In this document: positions 20,256 through 32,000 of the stretch, piece after piece
How the letters are laid out: every line of letters starts with the position of its first letter
Numbering within the stretch: the stretch's first letter is position 1
The notes under the pieces: model-generated
What the model was told of the DNA's origin: nothing
Database searches by the model: none
The model's input: the letters and a program-made list of their open reading frames with translations, nothing else
Assembly (NCBI GenBank): GCA_963565915.1
Contig: OY751490.1
Location: 3,968,001-4,032,000 of the forward strand
Source: Entoloma clypeatum
Lineage: Eukaryota > Basidiomycota > Agaricomycetes > Agaricales > Entolomataceae
Direction: 5' to 3'
Length of the DNA stretch: 64,000 bases
Made by a program: the position numbers and the translations under genes

Positions 20256-23200
20256 AGTACCTGATCGATCTACCCAAAACCCGAGCGGTGACACACCCAG
20301 CGCACCAGCGGAACAGATCTCCGAGATCAACGCTATAACCAAGAAGACCAACATGTACACACGGAACACAGACCCGTTTAAACCAGAACATGTTGCAGAG
20401 ATACAGAAGCTTATCAAAATCAGGACGGACATAACAGGAGAGGAGAAAAGGCAGGTACGCGACGTGATCTCAGAATTCGCAGACTGCTTCGCCCTTTCAC
20501 TTAGTGAGGTGAATGCCGTGCCAGGATACAAACACAAGCTCAATGTCCCAGAAGGTGCCAAGTTACCAACAAGAGCACCTCCACACAATCACAACCTAGC
20601 ACAGAGAATGTACATGGAGACGAACCTCGACGACATGGCAGCGTCAGAGATAATACGACCAATCAAACCAAGTGACGTCAAATGCGTAGCACCGACCGTG
20701 CTCTCACAGAAAGACTATGACCAAGGGGGACTCACAATTGAAGAACTGCTACACAGACTCAACGACAAATGCACCGCCCACGGCCTAGAGCCAATCCCAG
20801 ACCTCCCACCACGACTGTTATGGATTCGCTATCCATGGCATTGATCACTCAGACAAGATACAAGACATAGAGGCCTTATCTGATTAATGGCCAGTTTCAT
20901 CTTATCTATTGGTTTCATGCTTACTATTCACTTTTACATCATTTGGGCCCCGGCCTCTGCTTACTCACTACAGTATGGTCATTGTTACCACATCTAGATG
21001 GTTACTCTCACACATCCTTGACATCGTGTTACTTATTGGACTATACTTAGATACTCTGACTCATGCCGCAGCAGTTACCATAGACACCTACTCCGGGTCC
21101 GCTTCTGGAGTCAGACCGGAACCGCTCTAGAGTCATCTAGATGACTCGACCTTCTAGTATATATAGGGTAGATACATTGCATGTATTCCCGAGATATAGC
21201 AATCACCTTGGTATCCGCCTTTGCTACTTAAGCCTCTCTGCCTAAGCATCGCATGGGTTTGTCAACCATAACAACGACCAGCGCAGGTAGAGAAGCAAAC
21301 GGACAAACAACTGCCACTCAAATTCCGTATCTGTCAAGACTTCGGACCCCTCAACGACGTGACGGAAATACCACCCGTACCCCAGGGGGACATCCAAGCA
21401 AAACAGCTGAGACTTTCTGGCCATGGATACATCCACATCTTTGACTTTGCTGCAGGCTTTTACCACATCACAGTCGATGAGCAGTCGCAGCCGTATCTAT
21501 GCTTCTATGTCGAAGGCGGGGCTACTGGTGCTACCAATGTATGCCATTTGGAATCACGGGAGCACCAGCCACGTTCGGAGACATGATGGCAACCAAGACT
21601 CATGACCTAACGGCGGATGGCACGATCAACCTCTTTGTTGACGACGGGGGATCCTACGCAGACACATTCGAGGAGGGACTCACAAAGCTACGTATTATTC
21701 TCGAACGAGTCAGAAGAGAGAAACTGTCACTATCCCCTAGCAAACTATGTCTGTTTATGACCGAAGCCATATTCGCAGGATCAGTAGTTGGGCCGAACGG
21801 CGTATCTCCCGACCCAGCAAAGCTGAGCACTATAGTGGACTGGCCAATACCAGCAGATGCATCCCACCTTGAGGGATTCCTGGGTCTGGTGGGATACTTC
21901 CGTGACCTCATTCAAGGCTATGCGCGGATCGAAGCCCCACTACGCGACCTGCTCAAGGGTGTCGAAATACCGACTGGAACGAGAAAGGGGGCATATCAAC
22001 GGCTGATGAGAGCATACAAACTAAAGAATGTCTGGACAGATAAGCATACCCGCATATTTTTCAAACTAAAACAGATTCTGCTCTCACAACCAGTCCTTGT
22101 AGAACCAAGGTTTGACGGCATGCCATTCATACTTACAACAGATGGCTGCGTGGATGCATTCGCAGGCGTACTATGCCAGAAAATTACGACGACCCTACCA
22201 GGTGGAAGAGCAGTCACAACGAAACACCCTATCGCTTTCGCATCCAAGCGAACATCGAACACGGAAAGGAAGTATAAACCATACCTCCTCGAGTTCGCAG
22301 CACTGAAGTTTTGTTTTGACAAATTCTCAGATATTGTATATGGATTCCCAGTAGAGGTGGAAACAGACTGCCAAGCACTCCGAGACGTTCTTATCTCAGA
22401 TAAGCTCCCAGCAACACATGCCCAATGGCGGGACGGGATACTGGCATACCGTATCACAGATGTACGCCACATACCAGGGGTGACCAACATCACGGATGGA
22501 CTCAGCCGACAATACGAGGACACACCATACAACGCAACTGACAGGAGCAATTGGACAGTCAATCCAGACTGGGAACATAAGGAAGGCATCATCAACGACG
22601 TATTCAGCGTTGAACAAGCCCACGAGACAAAGCACACCACCCTCCTAGAACGATTCGAGAACGAGCCCCTCTACTTACAGGTGATTGACGCGCTGGAAGG
22701 CCTCGACAGACCATGGCAGCTCAGGAGTCGCATAAAGGCGAAACACAGGGCAACCCAGTACATGATCGAAGATGGTAGACTGTGGTTTATTGGAGGGGGC
22801 ATGGGAGTACGGGCGAGGGCGAGGAGGGAGTGTATATTGAGAAAGGAGGCAGTGGAGAAGGCACAATCCCAACACGAGCAGGGTGGACACTGGCACCGTG
22901 ACAGCGTCAAGATCACCATACTCAACCAATATCACAGCCCAGGCCTGGACGAGTCAATCGTCAAAGCAATCACCACATGTGCAAAGTGCAAGAACTTCGG
23001 AGGGACACAACTGAACGCACTGCTACAGCCGATCGTACGATGCCACCCCCTCGAACTCCTCGTCGGCGACTATCTATCCATGCCAGAAGGGAAAGGCGGA
23101 TATCATACAGTAGGACTATACCTGGACGTCGCATCGCAGCATGTGTGGGGATACAGGTTCAAGAAACATGGAAGCGCAAAGATGACAGTGAGGTCCCTGA

Positions 23201-24341
23201 ACGACATTTGCCACAACTTTGCACCCCCGGAAGCATTCCAGTCTGACGGTGGAAAACACTTCGACAACAAAGAGGTCAACGCGGAGTGCGGGAGATGGGG
23301 GATAGATCACATCGTCACAGCGGCATACTCACCATGGGTCAACGGGCTGGTTGAGGGAACCAACAAGCTACTACTATACATCCTCGCCAGGCTATGTGCA
23401 CCGGAGCTCGGAGAGGATGGCTGGAAGTCGATGGCAATGCAGCAGATCCCGAGAAACGGGCCAGACCACTTCGAGGATGCAATCTGGATCCTCAACTGGC
23501 AGATTCTACCAGCACTGAAGTTCTCGCCAAAGGAGATACTACTAGGATTAGCCGTGAACACAAAGCGAACCCCCAAAGAGCTAAGTTCACTCCCATTCAC
23601 ATTGAAGGACACTGAGATGCACATGATGTACGCAGGGCAACAACGGCTTGACACACATGCAGAGGTGGTCCAACACGCAATGCTGAGGAAGGCAGCATTT
23701 GACCGGAAGCTTGTCAAGAATCAGGGACAGCCAGTTGAATTCAAACAAGGCGAGTTGGTACAAGTCTACAGGAGTGATCTGACTACTACCGTTAGCAACG
23801 ATCTCGCAAACTAACACCAAGATGGTCGGAACCCCGGCGCGTCAAGGATCGCGTACTGAATGTATACAAGCTGGAGGACATGGATGGAACACAACTACCT
23901 GGCCTATTCAGTGCACAGCGTCTACGGAGATTTGAGCCAAGGGAGGGGACGGACCTCGCACGTGCAGAAGGAGAGAGGGAGAAAATAGAGGGAGAAACCC
24001 AGATGGCAGAGAAACAGGACGACGAAGATGAGAGGACAGGAGAACAAGAGCCAGGGCTGATAGACGAGGAGAAGGAAACAGCGGGAGACGATGGGGTAGG
24101 GAGAGATGACGAAGGAACAAGAAACGAAGGAATGACAAGGACGGAGGGCACTGGAGCAAGATTTTACGAGGATGACGAGGAAGAGCACAGCAAGGACACG
24201 GAAGAGGAGGAGGAAGGATCAGTAGCAGGGAGGGTCAGGACGCGAGACAGAACCAGCCAGAGGGCCCAGGCGGCGAGGACGCCGCCACAAAAAAGGGGGA
24301 GTAGGGCCTCTGGCCCGGCTCCACCCACACCACATGATTAG
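20256..24341 (+). pseudogene. Ty3 D pol (RT, RNase H, integrase, acidic tail)
   Basis: RT N-terminus from 20261 (ADCFALSLSEVNAVPG, about 20480), interrupted by a solo LTR at 20816-21273. It continues with FRICQDFGPLND (about 21325), then the catalytic box LFVDDGGSYAD (about 21630), FVDD rather than YxDD. RNase H (LTTDGCVDAFAGVLCQ about 22130), integrase zinc domain (HWHRDSVKI about 22890; CAKCKNFGG about 22978) and core (SDGGKHFDNKE about 23240; SPWVNGLVEGTNK about 23328) follow. The C-terminal 150 residues are strongly acidic and Lys-rich. Single-base shifts lie in a GGGG run at 21518-21521 and an AAA run at 23808-23810. Apart from these, the frame is open over long stretches, so D is fairly young or the shifts are errors. 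Confidence 0.88.
20816..21273 (+). repeat. Solo LTR in D RT, 458 bp, ACGAC duplication
   Basis: TGTTATGGATTCGC...AACCATAACA, flanked by ACGAC at 20811-20815 and 21274-21278. Removing it joins PDLPPR to PAQVEKQ in frame. A TATATATAGG box (about 21160) followed by GAGATATAGCAATCACC (about 21192) resembles the TATA box and transcript start of the A/B/H LTR family (AGATTTAGCAATCAC), so it is a distant relative. Confidence 0.9.
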
Positions 24342-24464
24342 CTATGTAGAGACCGATGACACGCCGTAGAGGGGGACAGAATACCACAATGCACGATCGC
24401 GCCCTGCTTTCCACCCCTCGTCGAGCCCCGCTCCGAGCTTGTCTGACCGCTCCCACCTCTCCAC
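24300..24464 (+). repeat. Ty3 D 3' LTR
   Basis: Second copy of the short LTR, preceded by the purine tract at 24289-24299. The D reading frame runs into it and stops at 24341. After the LTR, the RT of C resumes at once. Confidence 0.8.
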
Positions 24465-25614
24465 CGACAAAGCAGACTGGGTGTGGGAGCTGCAACGGGG
24501 CCTCTATGGCATGAAGCAAAGCGGCCACATATGGAACAAAACGATGAACAAAGCCCTCCTCTCATGGGGGTTCAAGCATCTTGCTGCCGACCCATGTGTC
24601 TACTACCAACGAGGAAAATCTGGCACTGTCATCACCGCCATCCACATTGACGATTTTCTGATTGCTGGAAGCTCCCCCAAAGCATGTACTGCCTTCAAAG
24701 CTCAACTCAAAACTCTGTGGTCCATCTCTGATCTTGGCGATGCCACCTTCTGTGTTGGCCTTGCCATCTCTCGCGATCGCGCTACTCGAACCGTCTCTCT
24801 TTCCCAAACAGCCCTTATCGACCGCATCCTATCCACCTTTGGCCAAAACAATGCTCATCCCATTTCGACTCCCATGGACCCACATGTGCAACTACGCCGG
24901 CCACCTCCTGATGAAATCCTCTCTGAGTCACACCGCGCCACCCTGCAAAACCTCCCATACCGTTCCCTCGTCGGCTCCCTCATGTACCCTGCTATTGGCA
25001 CCAGGCCAGACATCTCCTTTGCCGTATCCAAACTCACCCAGTTTCTCGATTGCTACCGTCATTCCCACTGGGCTGCTGCCCTCCGTGTCGCACGTTATCT
25101 TAAAGGCATGCGCACCCTCTCCCTCGTACTCGGTGCCTCCCCTGACATCTCCCTCATCGGCTTCTCCGACTCCTCATATGCTGATTGCCCCAACATGCGG
25201 CGTTCGTGCATGGGATACTGCTTTTCTTTAGGAGGAGCTGTCCTATTATGGTCATCACGGAAACAGAAGACTGTCGCATGCTCCACGTGCGATGCAGAAT
25301 ATATCGCCGTCAGTGAATCCTGTCGCGAGGCCATCTGGCTCCGCTCTTTCCTCCGTGAACTTGGCCTTCTCGCAGATCTCCCCACCATGCTCCTGTGCGA
25401 CAACAACAGTGCCATGGCCCTCTCAAATGACCCAACCCATCACGCCCAAAGCAAACATATCGATGTCCGTCACCACTTCATTCGCGAGCACATCGAAGGC
25501 GGCTCCGTTGACATTGCACGCATACCGAGTGCCGACAACCTCACTGATATCTTCACCAAAGCCCTCGCGCGCCCCGCTTTTGAACGCTTCCGCTCCTTTC
25601 TAGGAATTCATTAG
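24465..25614 (+). pseudogene. Copia C pol, second part (RT C-terminus and RNase H)
   Basis: Continues the RT interrupted at 17345: LQRGLYGMKQSGHIW (about 24490), catalytic aspartates in IHIDDFLIAGS (about 24640), TRPDISFAV (about 25003), then RNase H (FSDSSYADCPNMRRS about 25160, CDAEYIAVSESCREA about 25290, CDNNSAMALSND about 25398, KHIDVRHHFIREH about 25455) and the typical end NLTDIFTKAL. The catalytic RT box reads HIDD where most copia elements have YVDD. This segment has no internal stop over 383 codons. Confidence 0.92.
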
Positions 25615-25855
25615 TTAGCATATGTGCGAGGAGGAGTTTTTCTCCTTTATTTCTTTTTCTTACTTATCCTCTTTTCTGTTCCTTTTCCTCACTGCTTGCC
25701 GTGCTGAGGAGGAGTGTTGAACATTACATCGCGCCAAGCAATTCTCGATCATGTTACATACTTACATAACACTTCCTTCTTATATCACTCAACACGCTCG
25801 CACATTCCTCAGTCATTCTACCATCACCGACTGAGGTATGCACCCCATTGTTATA

Positions 25856-26066
25856 CAGTGCCTCACAAAACTGATTCAATGTTTGTTGCTTTTTGAATAC
25901 CTTCAAGATAACTCTGCAAAGAATACCAATTGAATTAAACCTTTGGTATATAATTGAAAGCCCTACTTCAGGGCTTTCAGAATATAAAGGAATCATATGA
26001 TTTAGATCAGAATCCATGGAGATATGATTAAATTCAATCAGCAACTCATTGAATCAGTTTTGTGAG
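25856..26066 (+). repeat. Tc1 left terminal inverted repeat
   Basis: Outer core CCTCACAAAACTGATTCAATG near 25861 and an inverted inner copy CATTGAATCAGTTTTGTGAG near 26046. Between them is a hairpin-capable GAAAGCCCTACTTCAGGGC (about 25958). The counterpart is the right end. Confidence 0.88.
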
Positions 26067-26217
26067 TACCTATGGCAATTATCAGAATCAAATGCTTCAC
26101 TGGTTGTATGGTAACCAGTTGTCATGACTTACTGATGGAACTTGAATAGAACCCTGATGGGTTGTCAAGGAAAGTTGTATAAGAAGAATCCAACCTCAAC
26201 AGCCTCCATAATTAATC

Positions 26218-27233
26218 ATGCGCCCTATCTCCTCTTCCCACAAGGAAAACATTCTTTCTCTGGCCTCCAATGGTCACTCCACTCGTCATATTGCCTCTAA
26301 CCTGGGTGTCAGCCAACCAACTGTCTCCAGAGTGCTTCAGATCTTCTTCCTCATCGCAATCCCTCTTCTGGTGGTCGTCCATCCAAGCTTTCTCCCACCA
26401 ACACACGAAACATACTTTCACAAATCACCTCAGGGAGAGCCTCCAATGCTGTGCAGGCTACCAAACACATCAACACTGTCATCTCCAATCCTGTCTCCCC
26501 AGAAACTGTGAGAAGGGTTCTCAGAAAACATGAATTCAAGGCTGTAACAAAGAAGAAAAGACCTTTCTTAAAGGCCATATATCGGAAGAGGCGGTTGGCA
26601 TTTGCTATGAAGCACAGGGAATGGACAGTGGAGGACTGGAAGAGGGTCATTTGGTCAGATGAGACCAAAATCAACAGGTTTGGGTCAGATGGCAAGGAAT
26701 GGGTCTGGAAAAAGAAGGGTGAGGGGCTTATTGAAAGAGAGGTTCAGGGCACAGTCAAGTTTGGGGGAGGAAATATTATGGTTTGGGGTTGTATGGGTTG
26801 GGAAGGTGTGGGGAGACTTGCAGAGGTTGAGGGGAGGATGGATGCTGATCAGTATGTGTCCATTTTGGAGGACAGTTTGCTGCCCAGCATGGAGGAGAAT
26901 GGAATCTCTGAAGAGGAGATCATTTTTCAGCAGGACAATGACCCCAAGCACACCTCCAAGAAGGCCAAAAAATGGATGGACAGCAAGAATATTGCTCTGC
27001 TGGATTGGCCTGCACGGTCCCCAGACCTCAATCCTATTGAACACCTCTGGGTTCATATTAAAAGGAAGTTGAATGAATATCCAACACCACCCAAGGGAGT
27101 CTGGGAGATTTGGGACAGAGCAGCAGAGGTGTGGAATAATATAGAGCCAGAAGTGTGTCAAAACCTGATAGAAAGTATGCCAAGAAGGGTAGAGGCAGTA
27201 ATCAAAGCTAAGGGGGGTAATACCAAGTACTAA
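26218..27233 (+). pseudogene. Tc1-like transposase (one frameshift)
   Basis: The ATG at 26218 opens a helix-turn-helix N-terminus (HIASNLGVSQPTVSRVLQ). The frame then shifts between about 26330 and 26350 into one reading SGGRPSKLSPTNTRN, a GRPR-like linker seen in Tc1 transposases. The catalytic core has the first Asp in VIWSDETKINRF (about 26650), the second in FQQDNDPKHTSKKA (about 26930) and Glu in SPDLNPIEHLWVHIK (about 27020), spaced as DD34E. Total length would be about 338 residues, normal for the family. It ends GGNTKY and a stop at 27231-27233. Apart from the single shift the gene is open, so the copy is not old. Confidence 0.92.
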
Positions 27234-27259
27234 AGTATAAAATACTGTATTTATTGTAC

Positions 27260-27472
27260 ATACTCACAAAACTGATTCAATGAGTCTCTGGAGTAATTTG
27301 ATCATATATTGATCATTTTTATGGGAATTACATAATTATTGCAGATTCCGAGAGTCCTGAAGCAGGGCTTTTAACCAGATACCAATACCTTCTTTTGATT
27401 GGCATTATTTGCAAAGTTATTTTGAAGGTATTCACAAAGTAGCAAACATTGAATCAGTTTTGTGAGGCACTA
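27260..27472 (-). repeat. Tc1 right terminal inverted repeat
   Basis: Inner core CTCACAAAACTGATTCAATG near 27264 and inverted outer copy near 27448. About three quarters of the positions match the left end when reversed. Confidence 0.88.
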
Positions 27473-27587
27473 TATCTCATTCTCTCATCATTTATCTTTA
27501 CATTATATCTAGGTTACGGTTCAGGTTTGTACACTAATAATAGTCATTCTACCATCACCGACTGAGGTTACGGTTCAGTTCTTAACA

Positions 27588-28616
27588 AAATGCACTTCAG
27601 GATAGCATGCCCATAACAATCATTGTGTTCCAAACATGTTTTCGGGACTGAATCATGTCTCCCACCTTCCACACTCCACATATCTCTTTGGGGTCTTTTG
27701 CTATGGATATATATGCATCTGAGACAGCCCCTACAAGTCTCTATATATTTATCTACCATGAGATACTAATGCTATGTGTGAAATATGTATTTTTGATGTA
27801 CATATCATCTTCTACACTTTCCTACCTGATCTACTCATTGAAAACCTTGTACTACCGATGCTTGGAGACCTACTTATACCATAGAATAGGCCTACATAGG
27901 TGCCCTGACCAACTTTGGGGCATAAGATAATGAGTTGTACCAAAGGTGAGTACATACATTTTCGCTCTTTTCACCATGTTATACCCTTGCTGGGGTGCCC
28001 ATATACCTTCTCCTATACACCTATATACTCTATAACTGACACACATGTAACACCTTGGCTGGGGAGGCCAGTATCTCAAGAAGAGGTATGTGCTCCTCCT
28101 CATTCCCCAGTTCCTGACCGCTTTTTTAGCTTATTCACTCATCTCTGCCCAAGGGGGTTAGTTGGAAATCAGTCATAGTATATCATACTATGTATTAGAG
28201 TAGGTATACATGTATATAGGTGATAGTATAGATATGTAGGTGAGGGGAGTGGGGTGGTGTTGATCTTACATGTATGTAGAGATGTATCATAGACTACCTA
28301 TGCCATCACCTAGTGTGTATATACTCATACAATGGTGGGGGGTGAAGTCCGAGGCATAGGAGGGCAGGGGGAGGTGTTGGGAAGGTGTGAGGATGAGGAG
28401 AGGTGGCGGGGAGGGGTGTGGGAGTCTGATGAAACATTGTTCGGTGTGTCGCGGAGGCCGTGAGAGACGCTGGGAACGGGTCCTAGGCATCATTGATGGG
28501 GATTGATTGATGGACAGGGTTTCTCCGAGGTGATGTGTTGACAAGTCACTGATGCCAAACAAACATCGGGTGATGTGAGGGACTTGGTGAGGTTGGCCAG
28601 AGCTGGAGCGATAGTT
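27588..28616. other. Intergenic, no gene recognised
   Basis: About 1 kb between the 3' LTR of C and element G. I see no conserved motif, splice-consistent gene or repeat unit in it; only short unrelated open frames occur. It may be host sequence or an old unrecognised element. Confidence 0.6.
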
Positions 28617-28621
28617 TCCGC

Positions 28622-28933
28622 TGTTGAAGTTCCACCTGGGCGCTAGCCACAGGCGTACTGAGCAACACAGCTACAGTGTGGAAGTACTCTACTTAACCGT
28701 TCTAGCCACTTACATGGTTTGGGAGGGTGAGGCTGGTGAGAGCGGTTGAGGCTGATGAGAGCGATGGAGCTGGTTAAGAGTCAAGAGACCACTTGTTGAT
28801 ATTGACAGTTTCCTGGTCTTATATACCGTACTACTGTTTGTACCAACCAAATAAGTATGTAATCGAAGATATGTAAATGGTCACGTGATGTAATCTAATC
28901 TAATCTAATCTACGTGATGGAAAAGTTTCAACA
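28622..28933 (-). repeat. Copia G 3' LTR
   Basis: Minus strand TGTTGAAACTTTTCCATCACG...GGTGGAACTTCAACA, with TATATAAG box and four tandem TAGAT units near the start (28895-28915). The PPT with seven G lies at 28934-28940. Confidence 0.95.
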
Positions 28934-29002
28934 CCCCCCCATATTTAGTACATACTTCTAAATACATTTTTACTTTTTCCCATATAGGTACTCTTTCTTC
29001 GT

Positions 29003-32000
29003 CTAGTTTTTAAGTAGTCCAAAGTATGGGATAAACTTGTTGAAGAGGATTTTCCCCAGATTCTTAGTTAAAAGGTCTGCAGGGTTATTTACTCCTTCAA
29101 TGAATTCGACCGTAATAATCCCTTCGGATACTTTTTCTCTGACAAAGTGGAATCACACGTCGATGTGCTTGGATCGCTTCTCAGTTACAGGGTTGGATGC
29201 GATAAAGACGGAGCCATTGTTGTCTCCATAGATCGGAACTGATCTGATCTGCATTCCAAGTTCGGCAAGCATGCTTCTGAGCCATGTCACTGCGCGACTG
29301 CAATCTGATAGCGCCATGTACTCTGCTTCTGTGGAAGAGAGGGCAATGGTTTTTTGTGCCGATGAAACCCATGTTACTGCTCCAGACGCCAACGATATGA
29401 AGTAACCAGTGGTGGACTTTCTGGTGTTTTCGTCTGACGCCCAATCGGAGTCTGTAAATGCGTAGATTCCTTTCCCAGAATCACCATCATATATGATCAC
29501 GTAATCTTTTTTTGCCTTCAGATACCTGCAAATATCCCTTGCCACTTCTAAATGGTGTTTGGTAGGGTTTGCGGAAAATTGGGACATTTTGATCACGGCG
29601 AAACAAATGTCAGGTCTTGTCCCAATCATTAAGTACAATAGTGATCCGATGACGGATTGGTACTTGGATCTGAGTTCCGCATTGGGTTCATCTTCGGACT
29701 TCATGGGTTTGTAGCCCGTCGGGAGTGGGGTGTGGGTGGCATTGGATTCGCTCATCCCCATTCGTGCGAGAATTTTTTCAAGGTAAGGTACTTGATCAAT
29801 GAAGATCCTCTTCCCATGTTGCCTTATTTGGATTGAGAGAAATTCTTTCGGTTCCCCATTAGACACTAGGTGGCCTAGGTCCCTACATTCCCATGTTGTC
29901 ATGAAGGCCTTTTTCTTCTCTAGCGTGTACTCTTGGTTTGTGCCGAGAAAAGCAGAGTCATCGACATAAATGACGGCGATTACAGTTTCCCCTTTGGTAC
30001 TTGTGTGAATGAAAACTCCCGCATCGGAGTGAAGCCGGACAAAGCCGAGCTTTTTTGTGGAGGAATCAAGTTCCCTCCACCAGGCTAATGCGGCCTGCTT
30101 AAGACCGTATAGGGCTTTTGTTATATACCATTCTAGCTCCAACAACCTCCGATCATCTCCAATCAATTCCGATCAATTCCGATCAATTCCGATCAATTCC
30201 GGTCCAATGATCTCCGATCAATTCCGATATTCCGGACATCCGTTACCTCCGCATCTCCGCACGTTGCCATCGTGCATTTCATATTCATAACTCCATGCCT
30301 TTATGCATTTCATATTCATATTCCCGTTTACTTATGCATCGCCTTTTCCGCATGGTCCATTGACCGACATCTCCGAGGTTCGTTACAGTCGCTGGCAACT
30401 TACGCCACAACTCTGGACCTACTCCGACCATCTCCGTAAAGTAATATCATTTAGGTATTTAAGCTCGTACCATACCTGTAGTTCCTCAGTTCAAATATCA
30501 ACAAAGTTCACTCCTCTACTCCCCGTTCATGCCAGAGATCCTCGCTGTGGTACAATACGCCGACGACATCCTCATCTACTGCTCTTCCTCCATCGTTACC
30601 CTTCGACGAGCTCAGTACTGTGTCCGAGTTACAACTCCGACGTCGTCCGACCATTTCCACGTCAACGTGTCTTTCACCGAGATCTTTCCGAGGACCTCCG
30701 CACCTCCGACCTCTCCTCCGACCTCCTGAAATTGGGACACCTTATCCAACAAACGGCGGCGCAACACATACGTTGAAGCCATGTCCCTCCCCTTCGTCGT
30801 TCCTCTGCATTTCCGGAGTTCTGCTCCGGTCTCAGTCCTACGTCCGACCTCCGACGGACTCCGACGAAGCTCCGACTTTTCACCTACTTAACAGCTTTGT
30901 ATAGTCGGTACACAAAGTGTTCTTTCCCTTTTACTATGTAGCCCTCAGGCTGTCGCATGTAAATTTCCTCACGGAGTGTTCCATAGAGGAAGGCTGATGA
31001 GACGTCCAAGAATGTCATGAACCACCCTTCAAGGGCTGTCAATGCCAAAATCAACTGGACGGTCTCGTACCTCACTACCGGTGAGAAGATCTGATCAAAG
31101 TCGATCCCTTCTACCTGTGAGAAGTCTTTTGCGACAAGGCGCACTTTCAAACCCCCGTCGGATTTTTCGTTGTAAACCCATTTGTTCCTTAGAGCTTTCC
31201 TCCCTGTAGGTAGGGGTACTAACTCCGTGATCACCCCGCGGCTTTTGAGCATGTCTAGCTTCTTTTGTTCTGCCGCATACCAATCTTCTTTGTTTGGAAG
31301 AGGGTATATATCTTTGTGTGACATTTCAATGATGCCCACTTGGATAGAGATTGCCTCCATTAGGAGATCGTTCATCCATGCCGTTTGACCGCCTAATCTA
31401 TGTCTTCGATCCATTTTTTCAAGATCGGAAGCAGGGGTGTCTTCCCCATAGATGCTACCTGGCATTCTCCGAACTCGTCGTTCCCTGATCGGTCGATCTG
31501 GTACTTGTTCGGGTTCCGGAGTGGGTACTCATGGTTCATCGTCGGGCTCGCTAGACGGCAAGTCATCATCTGATTCAGGGTGATCCTGTCCAGTGGGAAC
31601 AGGGTCGTGAGGGTTTTTGTAATGACCGTCATTGTCATCATTTCCAGGGATGAGGTCCTCAAACTCATCAGCCGGTTCTGGGTTTTCCATTTCTGGATGG
31701 TTTTCTGGCAAAGGGTTGATGTGGCATCTAGGGTACTTGCTTTCATCAAAGATAGCTTTCCCACCCATGAAAATTGTATTAGTCTCAGGATCCATGAAAC
31801 GGTATCCTTTGACCCCTGGCTTTGATCCGAGATAAATCATCAATCGAGATCTAGACTCCAGGGAATTTCTACGTTTTTCCTTTGGGATATACACATATGC
31901 CTGACATCCGAAGACTCTGATGCTTGACATATCGGGGATCTCATTGGTCACCCTGTAGTAAGGGGTATTCCATTCGAGACACTGCATGGGGGTTCTGTTG

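Larger units (their letters stand above)
17351..24464 (+). mobile_element. Ty3/gypsy element D inserted in RT of C
   Basis: D has short LTRs (about 165 bp, 17351-17515 and 24300-24464), a tRNA-3'-end type primer site, gag-protease, RT, RNase H, integrase, an acidic C-terminal tail and the purine tract AAAAAAGGGGG beside the 3' LTR. Two solo LTRs with their own target duplications are nested in it. I could not find a clean target duplication for D itself; a few extra bases (aatgg) sit at the left junction. Confidence 0.87.
25856..27472 (+). mobile_element. Tc1/mariner DNA transposon, 1,617 bp
   Basis: It is flanked by TA (25854-25855, 27473-27474), with long diverged terminal inverted repeats of about 205 bp starting YAGTGCCTCACAAAACTG. 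Each end carries the core TCACAAAACTGATTCAATG twice, in opposite directions (outer and inner). It encodes a DD34E-type transposase with one frameshift. Confidence 0.93.
13362..27587 (+). mobile_element. Copia element C (full length, disrupted by D and Tc1)
   Basis: C has a 5' LTR (13362-13615), primer site, gag, protease, integrase, RT (split at 17346/24465), RNase H, the purine tract GAGGAGGAG and a 3' LTR (25715-27587, split by Tc1). Taking out D (about 7.1 kb) and Tc1 (1.6 kb) leaves an element of about 5.5 kb. The flanks gaagg and aaatg do not form a target duplication, and E sequence does not resume on the right, so one end may have been rearranged. Confidence 0.88.
25715..27587 (+). repeat. 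Copia C 3' LTR, split by Tc1
   Basis: The left part (25715-25855) and right part (27473-27587) together match the 5' LTR. The purine tract GAGGAGGAG precedes it at 25706-25714. The outer end is GTTCTTAACA. The Tc1 element sits at a TA inside it. Confidence 0.9.

Noticed and set aside
24235..24528. Minus-strand frame with Arg/Ser-rich protein across the D 3' LTR
   Set aside because: It recurs at 17061-17540 only because the LTR is repeated; it is antisense to pol and LTR sequence.
28895..28915. Tandem TAATC/TAGAT units, considered as a telomere-like tract
   Set aside because: Only four units, located in an LTR and shared by all G-family LTRs; no telomere context.
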